NCBI GenBank assembly: GCA_002869005.1
Contig: PKTU01000118.1
Span: 1-32,400 of the forward strand
Length of the DNA stretch: 32,400 nucleotides
Source: Deltaproteobacteria bacterium
Lineage (GTDB): Bacteria; Desulfobacterota; Deferrisomatia; Deferrisomatales; BM512
Reading direction: 5' to 3'
The number at the start of each line of letters is the position of its first letter. Within the stretch, counting starts at the first letter, position 1. A model generated the notes under the pieces. That model had not been told where the DNA came from. It worked only from the letters and a program-made list of their open reading frames with translations, and did not search any database. A program made the position numbers and the translations under genes. Shown piece by piece: positions 1-7,809 of the stretch.

Positions 1-63
1 CAGTGATTCCCCAAGCTCGGTGAGCTCGCTGATAGCTTTTTTCTTGAGTTCTTGCAGATGCAT
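1..63 (-). CDS. rho: Transcription termination factor Rho, N-terminal fragment
   Basis: Only the first 21 codons are inside the window; the gene runs off the left edge. The translation begins MHLQELKKKAISELTE, followed by LGESL. This matches the start of the Rho N-terminal helical domain (family pattern M-x-L-x-E-L-K...-L-x-x-L-G-E). Rho is the hexameric RNA helicase that ends transcription at Rho-dependent sites. The ATG at 63-61 is preceded by GGAG nine bases upstream. coaE lies directly upstream on the same strand, an order I know from Geobacter-like genomes. The rest of the protein (RNA-binding and ATPase domains) cannot be judged. Confidence 0.85.
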   Translation of the reverse strand, partial: MHLQELKKKAISELTELGESL

Positions 64-267
64 GGATTAGTGCTCCGGGCTTTTGCGGCCCTCTGTTGTA
101 AAGTTCTTTGACGTTAACAATTAAATTGGAAAGAGCTTCTTAGTGGTTGGAGGAATCGGTCCTCGTCAGAAGTCTGTTTGAATAAATAACGGCAGCTTTT
201 CGCTCTCTATGAGGCCCCTTCAAGGGATACCGTGAAATTGTGCGGGGGGTGTTTTTGGAATAACTGA
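64..267 (-). promoter_or_regulatory. Long 5' leader of rho
   Basis: About 200 bases lie between the predicted transcription start and the rho ATG, with no open reading frame I can support. It is clearly more AT-rich than the flanking genes. Rho genes are often autoregulated by early termination within their leader (established for E. coli), so a long leader is in keeping with that. I see no strong intrinsic terminator in it, and the regulatory role is inference. Confidence 0.35.
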
Positions 268-273
268 CTTAAA

Positions 274-302
274 CTAATAGACATTGAACATTAATTTGTC
301 AA
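274..302 (-). promoter_or_regulatory. Likely sigma-70 promoter of rho
   Basis: On the minus strand a perfect -35 box TTGACA (302-297) is followed by a 17-base spacer and TATTAG (279-274) as -10 box (four of six consensus bases). It sits just behind the end of coaE, so rho can be transcribed independently of pgeF-coaE. Confidence 0.55.
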
Positions 303-308
303 GGTTTT

Positions 309-956
309 TCAGCCTGGGGGGTATTTATCGTTGTGGCTCAGGATAGCCCCGACGAAGCTATTGACTTCACCCTCAAGCGCTTCAATGGAGCCGTTATTAT
401 CTATCACCCAATCGCCCTTCCTGGCTTTTTCATCTATGTCAAGCTGCGCCGCGATGCGAGCCCGCGCCTGAGGTTCGCTCAAAGTGGCGCGTGACATTAT
501 TCTGTCGAGCTGATGGGATGCCGCGGTATGGACGACAGCGACAAGGTCAAACTGAGTTTCCATCCCGGTCTCGTAAAGCAGTGGAACGTCGTAAACAACG
601 AAGCCCATGGGTGAGCTTTCGATAAGGCGGTTAAACTCTGATAGGGATTCCTCCGACACACGTGGGTGGACTATTGCGTTAAGGTCGGCCAGGGCCTTCG
701 GGTCTTTAAATACAACTTCGGCTAAGGCTTCCCTGTCGAGACCTCCATCGACATCCATGACGGTGCTGCCAAAACGTTTGCGAATCTCCTCAAGCGCCGG
801 CTGCCCCGGCGCGACAACGCGTTTGGAAAGTTCGTCAGCGTCTATAACAGGCACGCCCGCTTTTTTAAGTATATTGGAGACCGTTGACTTACCCGTTCCA
901 ATGGAGCCGGTAAGCCCGACTTTTTTTATGTGGCGTCGTGGCAAGCTTCTATTCAC
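309..956 (-). CDS. coaE: Dephospho-CoA kinase
   Basis: Catalyses the last step of coenzyme A synthesis, ATP-dependent phosphorylation of the 3'-hydroxyl of dephospho-CoA, in the cytoplasm. The P-loop GSIGTGKST is at residues 17-25. The conserved DAD motif, typical of CoaE after the P-loop, is at 39-41, and a VHP motif follows in the substrate lid region. The 215-residue length is normal. The start is GTG at 956, with AGGA eight bases upstream, inside the end of pgeF (8-base overlap), so the two are translationally coupled. The first 12 residues before the P-loop strand are basic and slightly longer than usual. Confidence 0.93.
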   Translation of the reverse strand: MNRSLPRRHIKKVGLTGSIGTGKSTVSNILKKAGVPVIDADELSKRVVAPGQPALEEIRKRFGSTVMDVDGGLDREALAEVVFKDPKALADLNAIVHPRVSEESLSEFNRLIESSPMGFVVYDVPLLYETGMETQFDLVAVVHTAASHQLDRIMSRATLSEPQARARIAAQLDIDEKARKGDWVIDNNGSIEALEGEVNSFVGAILSHNDKYPPG

Positions 957-1674
957 TGGATAATCCTATGAAAGAGCACATGCGCGCTCCCTCGCCGGAG
1001 CGCCTGTGAGAGAAAAAATCCTCCCCGCTACAGAGAGTGCATCGCTCAATGTTTTCGATACCGCTTAGCTCCGCGCCGCCGTCGAGCAGCTGGGTTCTTA
1101 CCAATAATGGCAGATCCAGATGAAATTTATTTCCGGCGGCGGGGGTGAGATATTCACTAGAAACCATATTTTCAAATTCGGCGCCCACCTCAAAGCAGCA
1201 TGGGCCTATCGCAGGGCCAACTGCACCGATCAACCCATTAATGGCGCTGCCGGAGGTCCGGAAGAGCTCAAGCGCTGACGGCACAATCCCGGCTAGAGCG
1301 CTGCGCCAGCCGCAATGAAGCGCCGCTATATTTCGTTTTTCGGGGTCGAAGAGTAGCAAGGGTAGGCAATCTGCTGTCTTTATGCCGTAGAGAGTCCCCG
1401 GGGTGCCCTTCCCGAACCAGCCATCTCCCTCTGGGATCGAACGCTTGTCCGTGGTCCGGATGATATCTTTACCGTGTACCTGCGTCAAAAGCCGGAGCTC
1501 TTTCATTCCGGTGTTATGGAGGAGTTTTGAGATATTATTTACGTCAAGCATATCGCCGGCGTAGCGGGTAGAGAAGCCGTGTTTGAGCCCGATTTGTCCT
1601 GACAAGGAGGACGCATGTATAATTGCGTCGTCCTCAAAGGAGTTATTTTTGTGTATTTTTTTAAAATGAGACAT
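949..1674 (-). CDS. pgeF: Purine nucleoside phosphorylase / laccase-like YfiH family protein
   Basis: A member of the DUF152 (YfiH/PgeF) family. Proteins of this family act on purine nucleosides, and PgeF corrects misincorporated L-Ser in peptidoglycan precursors. The family zinc-ligand motifs are present: QVHG (His ~67), ADC (Cys ~103) and HCGW (His ~120), plus the AVGPAIGPCCFEVG block. The length of about 241 residues is typical. I prefer the ATG at 1674 (MSHFKK...), preceded by GAGAG, over the TTG at 1680. Its 5' end overlaps the start of the divergent DUF3108 gene. It is coupled to coaE by an 8-base overlap. The precise substrate cannot be read from sequence. Confidence 0.85.
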   Translation of the reverse strand: MSHFKKIHKNNSFEDDAIIHASSLSGQIGLKHGFSTRYAGDMLDVNNISKLLHNTGMKELRLLTQVHGKDIIRTTDKRSIPEGDGWFGKGTPGTLYGIKTADCLPLLLFDPEKRNIAALHCGWRSALAGIVPSALELFRTSGSAINGLIGAVGPAIGPCCFEVGAEFENMVSSEYLTPAAGNKFHLDLPLLVRTQLLDGGAELSGIENIERCTLCSGEDFFSHRRSGEGARMCSFIGLSSE

Positions 1675-2469
1675 TTTCAAGCTCTCGCGATCCTAACGGT
1701 TGCGCTTATGTTTTGCGCTGCGCCTATCCTTTATGCATCTCCGAACGCCACCAAGCTACAGGAGCTTTCCGGGGAGCTTCTTCATTATGACATAAAGTGG
1801 TCCGGAATGTCCGCCGGAGAGGCGACAATGAAGGTAAGCGCCGAGGGTAAAAATTATCGCTTTTCTACGACGGCAAAAACCGGCTCCAAAGTCTCCTGGC
1901 TTTATCCGCTCAACATCCGTTACGAATCTGTGGTCGATGGGAATAATTTTACCGCCGTTTCTTACCTGAAAACAGGAAGAGAGGGCTATGGCGACCCACA
2001 TGAGCGTTTGGTGGTATTCGACCACGACGAGGGGGTCACCAGGTATATCAAGGATGGCAAGTTAAGAAAGACCCTGGAGGTGAGCGGCGATGCCTACGAT
2101 CCCATCTCCGTGATTTATGCGATAAGGGTTATGACGCTTCCCGAGGTCGGCGGTGTGATCCCTATAGAGGTCAGTGACGGCAAGAAGCTGGCTTCGGGGA
2201 CGGTAACAGTGGCGGGAAAAGAAAGGGTCAAGGTGCCCGCAGGCGAGTTTGACGCGGTACGGGTTACGCCCAAGATGGAGGGGGTTAAGGGGCTCTTTGG
2301 CGATGGCTCTTCAATGAGCGTTTGGTTGGCTGACGATGATGAACGGCGCATCCTCAAGATAGAGAGCAGCGTTGCAGTCGGCTCCTTTGTCGCGGTCCTC
2401 AAGGAGATAATCCGTCCCACCCCGCGCCCCCGAGATCTTCAATCAGCGAACGGAGACGAGGCGGAATAG
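1651..2469 (+). CDS. Secreted DUF3108 domain protein
   Basis: The N-terminus has a clear Sec signal peptide: a basic start, the hydrophobic stretch ALAILTVALMFCAAPIL, and a likely cleavage after YA. The remaining roughly 240 residues match the DUF3108 family (periplasmic, beta-rich, unknown function). Recognisable stretches are LLHYDIKWSGMSAGEAT, SVVDG and VPAGEFDAVRV. I place the start at GTG 1651, which has AAAGGAG eight bases upstream and gives a normal signal peptide. An in-frame ATG at 1615 also has a perfect AAGGAGG but would add a long second hydrophobic stretch, and an ATG at 1666 has no good ribosome site. The 3' end overlaps the convergent rluD-like gene by 71 bases. Confidence 0.75.
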   Translation: MYFFKMRHFQALAILTVALMFCAAPILYASPNATKLQELSGELLHYDIKWSGMSAGEATMKVSAEGKNYRFSTTAKTGSKVSWLYPLNIRYESVVDGNNFTAVSYLKTGREGYGDPHERLVVFDHDEGVTRYIKDGKLRKTLEVSGDAYDPISVIYAIRVMTLPEVGGVIPIEVSDGKKLASGTVTVAGKERVKVPAGEFDAVRVTPKMEGVKGLFGDGSSMSVWLADDDERRILKIESSVAVGSFVAVLKEIIRPTPRPRDLQSANGDEAE

Positions 2470-3379
2470 GCGCCGTGACCTCCAACAGCTCACCTTTAAC
2501 GGGATGGGTAAAGGCAATTTTCCATGCGTGCAGGGCCTGCGCATTCTCCTTCAATAGGCGCTGACGAATCACTTTATCCATGATGCCTCTGGCCCGCGCA
2601 GCGCCACCGTAAAGGGGATCGCCTACAACCGGATGCCCAGCCTCGGCGAGGTGAACCCTTATCTGGTGCGTTCGCCCTGTTTCGATCTCTACCTTGAGAA
2701 GCGTAGCGCCTTTGAGCGGAGCCAACGCGCTCCAATGGGTTATTGCGCGTTTGCCGCTTTTGCTTGAAGCGCTCATCTTCTTCCGCTCCGTGGGGTGACG
2801 GCCTATTGGACTGTCGAGCGTCCCGCTTCCATCCAACTTTCCCAAAACGAGCGCAAGGTAAACCTTCTTTACGCTGCGGCTCTTGAAGCTATGCTGAAGA
2901 GCTTTGTGAGTTGCGTCATCTTTGGCGACAAGTATTACTCCGCTGGTATCTTTATCAAGGCGGTGAACAATGCCCGGGCGCGTAACGCCGCCTATGCCTG
3001 AAAGGTCTTTAACGTGGTATAAAAGCGCGTTTACGAGTGTTCCAGAGCGATTCCCCGGCGCTGGGTGCACCACCAAACCAGAGGGTTTCGCCACCGCCAA
3101 CAGGTGTTCGTCCTCGTATAAAATTTCAAGGTCCATCTTTTCGGCAGCGGCTTCGGCTGGTTCAGGGGGCGGGATCCTGACAAGCACTTTTGCCCCTGTT
3201 TGGAGCTTTTTAGAGGGACGCTGAGCCTCGCCGTCGACGGTAACGAAGCCTCCCTCAATCAGCTTTTTAAGCCTCGATCGACTCAACTCCGGAGCACGCT
3301 GAGAGAGGAAAGCGTCAAGCCTCTCTCCGTTCGTGCTGCATAAAAACTCCAGAATGCTCTCTTCAGTCACCGGCGCCAT
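2399..3379 (-). CDS. rluD: RluD-family 23S rRNA pseudouridine synthase
   Basis: Isomerises uridines to pseudouridine in RNA; RluD of E. coli modifies helix 69 of 23S rRNA. An S4 RNA-binding domain spans about residues 17-65 (RLDAFLSQRAPELSRSRLKK). The catalytic motif HRLDKDTSG is at 139-147 with the nucleophilic Asp at 142. The GRTHQIRVHL motif follows near residue 235. Length 326 residues, full for the family. The ATG at 3379 follows a weak AAGGG. The symbol is a family-level call, because exact target uridines cannot be read from sequence. The last 71 bases overlap the end of the DUF3108 gene on the other strand. Confidence 0.85.
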   Translation of the reverse strand: MAPVTEESILEFLCSTNGERLDAFLSQRAPELSRSRLKKLIEGGFVTVDGEAQRPSKKLQTGAKVLVRIPPPEPAEAAAEKMDLEILYEDEHLLAVAKPSGLVVHPAPGNRSGTLVNALLYHVKDLSGIGGVTRPGIVHRLDKDTSGVILVAKDDATHKALQHSFKSRSVKKVYLALVLGKLDGSGTLDSPIGRHPTERKKMSASSKSGKRAITHWSALAPLKGATLLKVEIETGRTHQIRVHLAEAGHPVVGDPLYGGAARARGIMDKVIRQRLLKENAQALHAWKIAFTHPVKGELLEVTAPIPPRLRSLIEDLGGAGWDGLSP

Positions 3380-3397
3380 TAACCCTTAGTCAAGTTG

Positions 3398-3425
3398 GAT
3401 ATACGGTCTTTTATGGTTCAGTTAA
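3398..3425 (-). promoter_or_regulatory. Possible sigma-70 promoter of the rluD-like gene
   Basis: On the minus strand TTAACT (3425-3420), a 16-base spacer and TATATC (3403-3398) match four of six bases in each box and would give a leader of only about 12 bases. A weaker plus-strand candidate for dapF, TTGGAG (3426-3431), 17 bases, TAATTT (3449-3454), lies back to back with it. Confidence 0.35.
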
Positions 3426-3494
3426 TTGGAGTAAAGTATCCGACACGGTAATTTCAAGGTCAAGGGGCTCCCTAGACTTAAGAGGTTAAGAGGT

Positions 3495-4316
3495 ATGATG
3501 TTACATTTTACAAAGATGCATGGTCTTGGAAACGACTTCGTGCTGGTGGATTGTCGTAAGGCGGACCCCGGAGGGTGGAATGAGCTATCCCGAAAGATGG
3601 GCGATCGCCGCCTGGGCATAGGTTTTGACCAGCTTCTCCTCCTTAGGGATTCAAAGGTCGCGGATTTCAAGATGGAGATATATAACTCTGACGGCTCCCG
3701 TGTAGAGATGTGCGGAAACGGGATACGTTGCTTTGCCAAATATCTTCGAGATAAAGGGATCTTTACGGAAGAGATCCTCAAGGTCGAGACGATGGCCGGC
3801 ATCCAGGTGTGCAACTTCGACGGTGACATGGTTGTCGTGGATATGGGCGGGCCCATCCTTGAAGGTCGGCAGATACCGGTCAACGCCGATGGTAATGTAA
3901 AGGAGTATCCGCTTCCATTGAAGGAGGGAAGCATCAATATCACCTGCGTATCCATGGGCAACCCTCACGCTGTTATATTTGTTGACGATGCTGAGAGTTA
4001 CCCGGTGGAGGAGGTGGGCCCTGTGGTGGAGAACCACCCCTTCTTCCCAAATCGCACCAACGTGGAGTTTGCACAAAAACTTGGCGACGGCCGCGTGAGG
4101 ATGCGTGTATGGGAGCGCGGCGCGGGGGTAACGATGGCCTGCGGTACAGGGGCTTGCGCTACTGCTGTGGCATCTTTCTGGACCGGGCGCACAGAGCGCG
4201 AAGTCGAGGTGATACTTGATGGGGGCTCTCTCTATATCCGGTGGGACAGGGAGAGTAACCATGTCTTTATGACTGGACCTACCGCCACGGTTTTTGAGGG
4301 CGAATATCCTTTATAA
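3495..4316 (+). CDS. dapF: Diaminopimelate epimerase
   Basis: Converts LL- to meso-diaminopimelate, a precursor of lysine and of the peptidoglycan peptide that the dcw genes at the other end of this window use. The N-terminus FTKMHGLGNDF is diagnostic. Both catalytic cysteines are present: Cys73 in EMCGNGIRC and Cys216 in MACGTGACAT. The length of 273 residues is standard. Two adjacent ATGs (3495 and 3498) are possible. A duplicated AAGAGG at 3480-3485 and 3488-3493 offers a ribosome site for either. It is followed by dnaJ on the same strand after 112 bases. Confidence 0.96.
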   Translation: MMLHFTKMHGLGNDFVLVDCRKADPGGWNELSRKMGDRRLGIGFDQLLLLRDSKVADFKMEIYNSDGSRVEMCGNGIRCFAKYLRDKGIFTEEILKVETMAGIQVCNFDGDMVVVDMGGPILEGRQIPVNADGNVKEYPLPLKEGSINITCVSMGNPHAVIFVDDAESYPVEEVGPVVENHPFFPNRTNVEFAQKLGDGRVRMRVWERGAGVTMACGTGACATAVASFWTGRTEREVEVILDGGSLYIRWDRESNHVFMTGPTATVFEGEYPL

Positions 4317-4338
4317 CCCCCCTTTTTTTTCATACAGC

Positions 4339-4369
4339 TTGACATTACAGGCTTTAAACCTTACCTAAT
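4339..4369 (+). promoter_or_regulatory. Possible promoter upstream of dnaJ
   Basis: A perfect TTGACA at 4339-4344 is followed by CCTAAT at 4364-4369 with a long 19-base spacer. The -35 box is convincing and the -10 is poor. No CIRCE-type inverted repeat or other heat-shock operator is visible. Confidence 0.3.
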
Positions 4370-4373
4370 TCTA

Positions 4374-4389
4374 GCCCCCTTTTGGGGGC
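4374..4389 (+). other. Stem-loop between dapF and dnaJ
   Basis: GCCCCC-TTTT-GGGGGC forms a perfect 6-bp stem with a four-base loop. No U-tract follows, so it is not a standard intrinsic terminator. It would lie at the extreme 5' end of a dnaJ transcript made from the upstream TTGACA and might stabilise that end. A separate run of six C and eight T (4317-4330) directly after the dapF stop lacks a good stem. Confidence 0.4.
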
Positions 4390-4428
4390 GCCTCTCCCTT
4401 TGTCCATTTCAATGATGAGTTAAATAAA

Positions 4429-5565
4429 ATGGGAAAAGATTTTTATAAAATTCTCGGCGTTGAGAGAAGCGCCTCCATCGAAGTAATTAAAAAGGCTTAT
4501 CGCAAGAAGGCGATGGAGCTGCATCCTGACCGCAATCCTGGAAATAAGGAGGCCGAGGAGGGCTTCAAGGCTTGCGCGGAGGCTTTTGAGGTGCTCTCCG
4601 ACGAGAATAAACGACGTATGTATGATCAATATGGGGAGGAGGGGTTAAATTCCCACGGTATGCACCATGGCTTTGGGGATGTTGGTGATATTTTTAGCGC
4701 TTTCGGCGATATCTTTGGGGACATATTCGGCGGAATGGGAGGGTTTGGCGCAGGTGCGAGGCGTCAGCGTCGTGGGAGGAATCTGGCCCATGAGATTAGC
4801 GTTTCTTTAAAAGAGGTTATAAAGGGGGGCAAACGAAAGATAAAGGTGCGCAAGCCGGCGCCATGTGAAGTATGCGAAGGGTCTGGCGCCGCCTCCCCGG
4901 AGGACATCGAGAGTTGCGAGACTTGCGGTGGACGAGGGGTGGTAACCCGGGTGATACGGCAAGGCTTTGCGACTTTTCAGACATCCGGGGCCTGTCAGGA
5001 CTGTAACGGAGAAGGCAAGCGGATTAAAGAACCCTGCGCCGAGTGCGGCGGCTCCGGCATGACTAGAATCGAGAAGGTCGTCGAGATAGAGATACCCCCC
5101 GGTATTGAAACAGGGCAGCAGATAAGGATGCGTGGAGAGGGCGAGGAGATTCCCGATGGCCCCCCCGGAGACCTTTATATTTCCTTCCGTGAGGAGGAAA
5201 ATGAAAAATTCGAGCGACGTGGAGTCGACCTTTTTTCACCGCTCTATATAGACCTGACAACTGCTGTCAACGGTGGCACAGTTGAGTTTGAGGGGGCGGA
5301 TGGCGAGCCTCTGAAGGTGAAACTGGATGAGGGTGAGCAGTCCGGAAAAGTCAAAAAAATAAGAGGGGAAGGTGTCCCCCTCATCAATAGAAAGCACGCC
5401 CGCGGCGACCTCTTTTTGCAAATATGGGTACGGACCCCGACCGGGTTGAGCAAAGAGAGTAAAAAACAGCTGGCTAAATTGTTGGAGGGTCAGCCCCTTT
5501 GCAGCGACGGCGGACATGAGCACAAAGGTTGGAAGGAATCCCTGCGTGACCTCTTTGGTGGGTAG
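4429..5565 (+). CDS. dnaJ: Chaperone DnaJ (Hsp40)
   Basis: Co-chaperone that delivers unfolded clients to DnaK and triggers its ATPase. The J domain covers residues 1-70 with HPD at 32-34. A Gly/Phe-rich linker ([20 protein letters not shown]) runs to about 110. Four CxxCxGxG zinc motifs follow ([32 protein letters not shown]), then the two beta-sandwich client-binding domains. At 378 residues it is a complete class A DnaJ. There is no dnaK or grpE beside it. The ribosome site before the ATG (GATGAG) is weak. The stop lies six bases from the convergent pilT-type gene, leaving no room for a separate terminator. Confidence 0.95.
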   Translation: MGKDFYKILGVERSASIEVIKKAYRKKAMELHPDRNPGNKEAEEGFKACAEAFEVLSDENKRRMYDQYGEEGLNSHGMHHGFGDVGDIFSAFGDIFGDIFGGMGGFGAGARRQRRGRNLAHEISVSLKEVIKGGKRKIKVRKPAPCEVCEGSGAASPEDIESCETCGGRGVVTRVIRQGFATFQTSGACQDCNGEGKRIKEPCAECGGSGMTRIEKVVEIEIPPGIETGQQIRMRGEGEEIPDGPPGDLYISFREEENEKFERRGVDLFSPLYIDLTTAVNGGTVEFEGADGEPLKVKLDEGEQSGKVKKIRGEGVPLINRKHARGDLFLQIWVRTPTGLSKESKKQLAKLLEGQPLCSDGGHEHKGWKESLRDLFGG

Positions 5566-5571
5566 CCTCGC

Positions 5572-6669
5572 TCAGTCAGGCATGTCACCGCCGGTATCGA
5601 GGAGGACTTGCCGCTCAAAGTCGCTTGGATGAGTAGCTGCAGCGTGAGCGGTGTCATAGGAAATAACTCCATCTTTAAAGAGCCACATAAGGTGCTGGTC
5701 GAATGATTGGGAGCTGTAAGAATCATGCCCCTGCTCAATGACATCCTTTAGCTGGAAAGTTTTTAAGGGGTCTTTAATATACTCTTCAACGGTCTTGGTC
5801 ATTCGCATGATTTCACAAGCCGGAACTCTCCCTTTGCCCTCCTTCACTGGTATCAGGCGTTGACTCACAGTAGCCACCAAGCTCTCAGCAAGGCGCAGTC
5901 TGGTAGTGGCTTGTTTGTCCGAGGGAAAGACGCTTATCAGCCTGTTTATCGTGCTCTGCGCATCAGTGGTGTGCGCGGTTGAGAGAACCAGGTGCCCAGT
6001 CTCGGCAGCGCGTAAAGCCGTGTCGATGGTCTCGTGATCCCGCATCTCCCCCACAAGTATTATATCCGGATCCTGCCTTAGCGCGGAGCGCAGCGCGAGG
6101 CTGAAATTTTCAGTGTCCAGGCCGATCTCTCGTTGGCTTATTGAGGACCTGATGTTTTTGTGCATGAACTCAAGGGGGTCCTCAATCGTTAGGATGTGGC
6201 ATTTGCGATTGTTGTTTATATGGTTGACCATGGCTGCAAGGGTTGAAGATTTGCCGCTGCCGGTGACGCCTGTAACAAGAATAAGGCCGCGGCTTTCCAT
6301 TGAAATCTTCTTCAAAACGTCCGGAAGCCGCAAGCTCTCGAAAGTGGGAATTTCAAAGGGGACCGCGCGCATGATAAGCGCTATGGTGTTTCTTTGACGG
6401 TATATGTTTACCCTGAACCTGCTGACTCCGGTGACCGAATAGGAGCCGTCCCACTGCCGTAGCTGCTCCACGTTTACCGGGGGGTAAGCGTTTGTGAGGA
6501 CGGAGTTTGCGATGGAGATAGTATCTTCGGCGGAAAGGATCGGACTTTTTGTCTCCAGAAGTTCACCGTTGATCCTTAACATTATTGGGGCACCGACCTT
6601 GAAATGAACATCGCTGGCCTTGGATTGGTGGGCTAGGGTTAATACTTTTTCAAATATTGCAGTTTCCAT
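5572..6669 (-). CDS. PilT/PilU-family type IV pilus retraction ATPase
   Basis: Hexameric secretion-type ATPase that drives pilus retraction in twitching motility. Seen: an N-terminal PAS-like domain (SDVHFKVGAPIMLRINGEL), Walker A GVTGSGKS at 134-141, Asp box near TIEDPLEF (161-168), Walker B DIILVGEMRD at 202-211, and His box GHLVLSTAHT at 225-234. The length of 365 residues fits PilT or PilU. The AIRNLIRE signature expected of PilT after the C-terminal EIM is replaced by VEEYIKDP. A SFDQHLMWLFKDG stretch follows, closer to PilU. I therefore leave the symbol open between pilT and pilU. No other pilus gene is nearby. The ATG at 6669 has GGAG ten bases upstream. Confidence 0.88.
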   Translation of the reverse strand: METAIFEKVLTLAHQSKASDVHFKVGAPIMLRINGELLETKSPILSAEDTISIANSVLTNAYPPVNVEQLRQWDGSYSVTGVSRFRVNIYRQRNTIALIMRAVPFEIPTFESLRLPDVLKKISMESRGLILVTGVTGSGKSSTLAAMVNHINNNRKCHILTIEDPLEFMHKNIRSSISQREIGLDTENFSLALRSALRQDPDIILVGEMRDHETIDTALRAAETGHLVLSTAHTTDAQSTINRLISVFPSDKQATTRLRLAESLVATVSQRLIPVKEGKGRVPACEIMRMTKTVEEYIKDPLKTFQLKDVIEQGHDSYSSQSFDQHLMWLFKDGVISYDTAHAAATHPSDFERQVLLDTGGDMPD

Positions 6670-6691
6670 GAATGCTCTTTCTCCAGCGATT

Positions 6692-6720
6692 TTGTCTGTC
6701 CCAATATATTCAGGTATCCT
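6692..6720 (+). promoter_or_regulatory. Possible promoter of the small cysteine-rich gene
   Basis: TTGTCT (6692-6697), a 17-base spacer and TATCCT (6715-6720), each four of six consensus bases, lie 47 bases ahead of the ATG in the divergent gap behind the pilT-type gene. Confidence 0.35.
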
Positions 6721-6767
6721 AATAATTTATCGGCAACTTGAACGCTTAGTTGAGGAGGCATTTTTTA

Positions 6768-6944
6768 ATGTCTGGAGGCTGGGGCTGCCCGCATGATGTT
6801 GACGGTAAATGCATTATTCGAGAGGTTCTTTGCGAGCCTGGAGAGCCCGGCTGTGTGCTTGAAGAGAGGATGGCAAATAAAGCGCCTCTTGGGAAAGTTG
6901 ATGCAGGTTCAAATAATAACGAAGATTTAGAGGCAGAGGATTAA
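6768..6944 (+). CDS. Small four-cysteine protein of unknown function
   Basis: A 58-residue protein starting MSGGWGCPHDVDGKC. The ATG at 6768 has a strong GAGGAGG nine bases upstream, which supports real translation; an upstream TTG frame extension is not needed. Cysteines at 7, 15, 22 and 29 plus a CPHD histidine are spaced in a way that could bind a metal or an iron-sulfur cluster. The second half is acidic and probably disordered (EDLEAED). There is no signal peptide or membrane segment. I do not know its function, though I have the impression of similar GWGCPH proteins in deltaproteobacteria. Its stop overlaps the stop of the convergent queE by three shared bases. Confidence 0.65.
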   Translation: MSGGWGCPHDVDGKCIIREVLCEPGEPGCVLEERMANKAPLGKVDAGSNNNEDLEAED

Positions 6945-7588
6945 ACGCCTCGATCCTTGTTTGGCCAAATCAATTTGTGAAGTTGCAGTTGCATCCTGAC
7001 GGGTAGCTTTTCAGCTAGTATCCATTCGGCGAGTTTGGAGGGTTCCACGGCGCCCCATAGGGGCGAAAAACTGATCCTCATGCCCTTGGCAACCTCTTTT
7101 CTCAAGATTTCAGTTGCCCATTCAAAGTCAACCCTGTCTGCTATTATGACCTTAATCTCGTCGCGTTCAGGCGACAGGATTTTCAGGTTCCCCCAGTCCA
7201 TTGAGCCAGATTCACCTGAAGAGGGGGGCTTTAGGTCCATTATTACATGGACCTTGGGGTCGATTCCCAAGAGGGGGAGGGAACCGTTTGTCTCAAGCAG
7301 TATCTCACCTGGATGCTTTTTTGAGAGAGCGACCAACAGCTCCAGCGTAGCCGCCTGAGCAAGTGGCTCACCCCCGGTAACCTCAACTGTGGGTAGCCCT
7401 GCTTTGACAGCATATTCAACTATTTCCGAGACAGCTCTTAACTCTCCACCCTCCCAGGCGTAACTCGTGTCGCACCATGAGCACCTTAAATTACATCCGG
7501 TAAGGCGTATGAAAGTACAGGGATAACCAGCCCAGTGCGACTCGCCCTGTAGGGAAGAGAATATTTCGGAGACCATTAGTTTTGACAT
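6941..7588 (-). CDS. queE: 7-carboxy-7-deazaguanine synthase
   Basis: Radical SAM enzyme that contracts 6-carboxytetrahydropterin to 7-carboxy-7-deazaguanine in the queuosine/preQ0 pathway. The family start VSEIFSSLQGESHWAG is followed by the cluster-binding CNLRCSWC (CxxxCxxC) and CDTSYAW. TGGEPL, the SAM-binding GGE motif, comes next. The start is uncertain: ATG 7588 and ATG 7576 fit the family but neither has a clear ribosome site, and the frame is open to an ATG at 7654 that would add 22 poorly conserved residues. No other queuosine genes are in the window. A perfect TATAAT on the minus strand at 7763-7758, without a good -35, could be its promoter. Confidence 0.9.
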   Translation of the reverse strand: MSKLMVSEIFSSLQGESHWAGYPCTFIRLTGCNLRCSWCDTSYAWEGGELRAVSEIVEYAVKAGLPTVEVTGGEPLAQAATLELLVALSKKHPGEILLETNGSLPLLGIDPKVHVIMDLKPPSSGESGSMDWGNLKILSPERDEIKVIIADRVDFEWATEILRKEVAKGMRISFSPLWGAVEPSKLAEWILAEKLPVRMQLQLHKLIWPNKDRGV

Positions 7589-7809
7589 ATGTGGAAAATT
7601 ACCACTTAAAGATAAAGCCTTCAATGGGGCACTGCCCCGCTTAAGTACCTTCATCTTCAGATAACGATGAAATTTATCAAGCAGCGAAGAGGGGTTTTTT
7701 AATTCCCCGGCACTAACACGGTTTTGGAAATGAGGTAATAAGGTTTAGCTGAAAACAATTATATCCTTGATATTACTAAGAACTTTTTAGAAAAAACAGT
7801 GTTTTACTA

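Noticed and set aside
4317-4389. Intrinsic terminator for dapF
   Set aside because: The T-run after the stop has no adequate stem before it, and the good stem at 4374-4389 has no U-tract after it.
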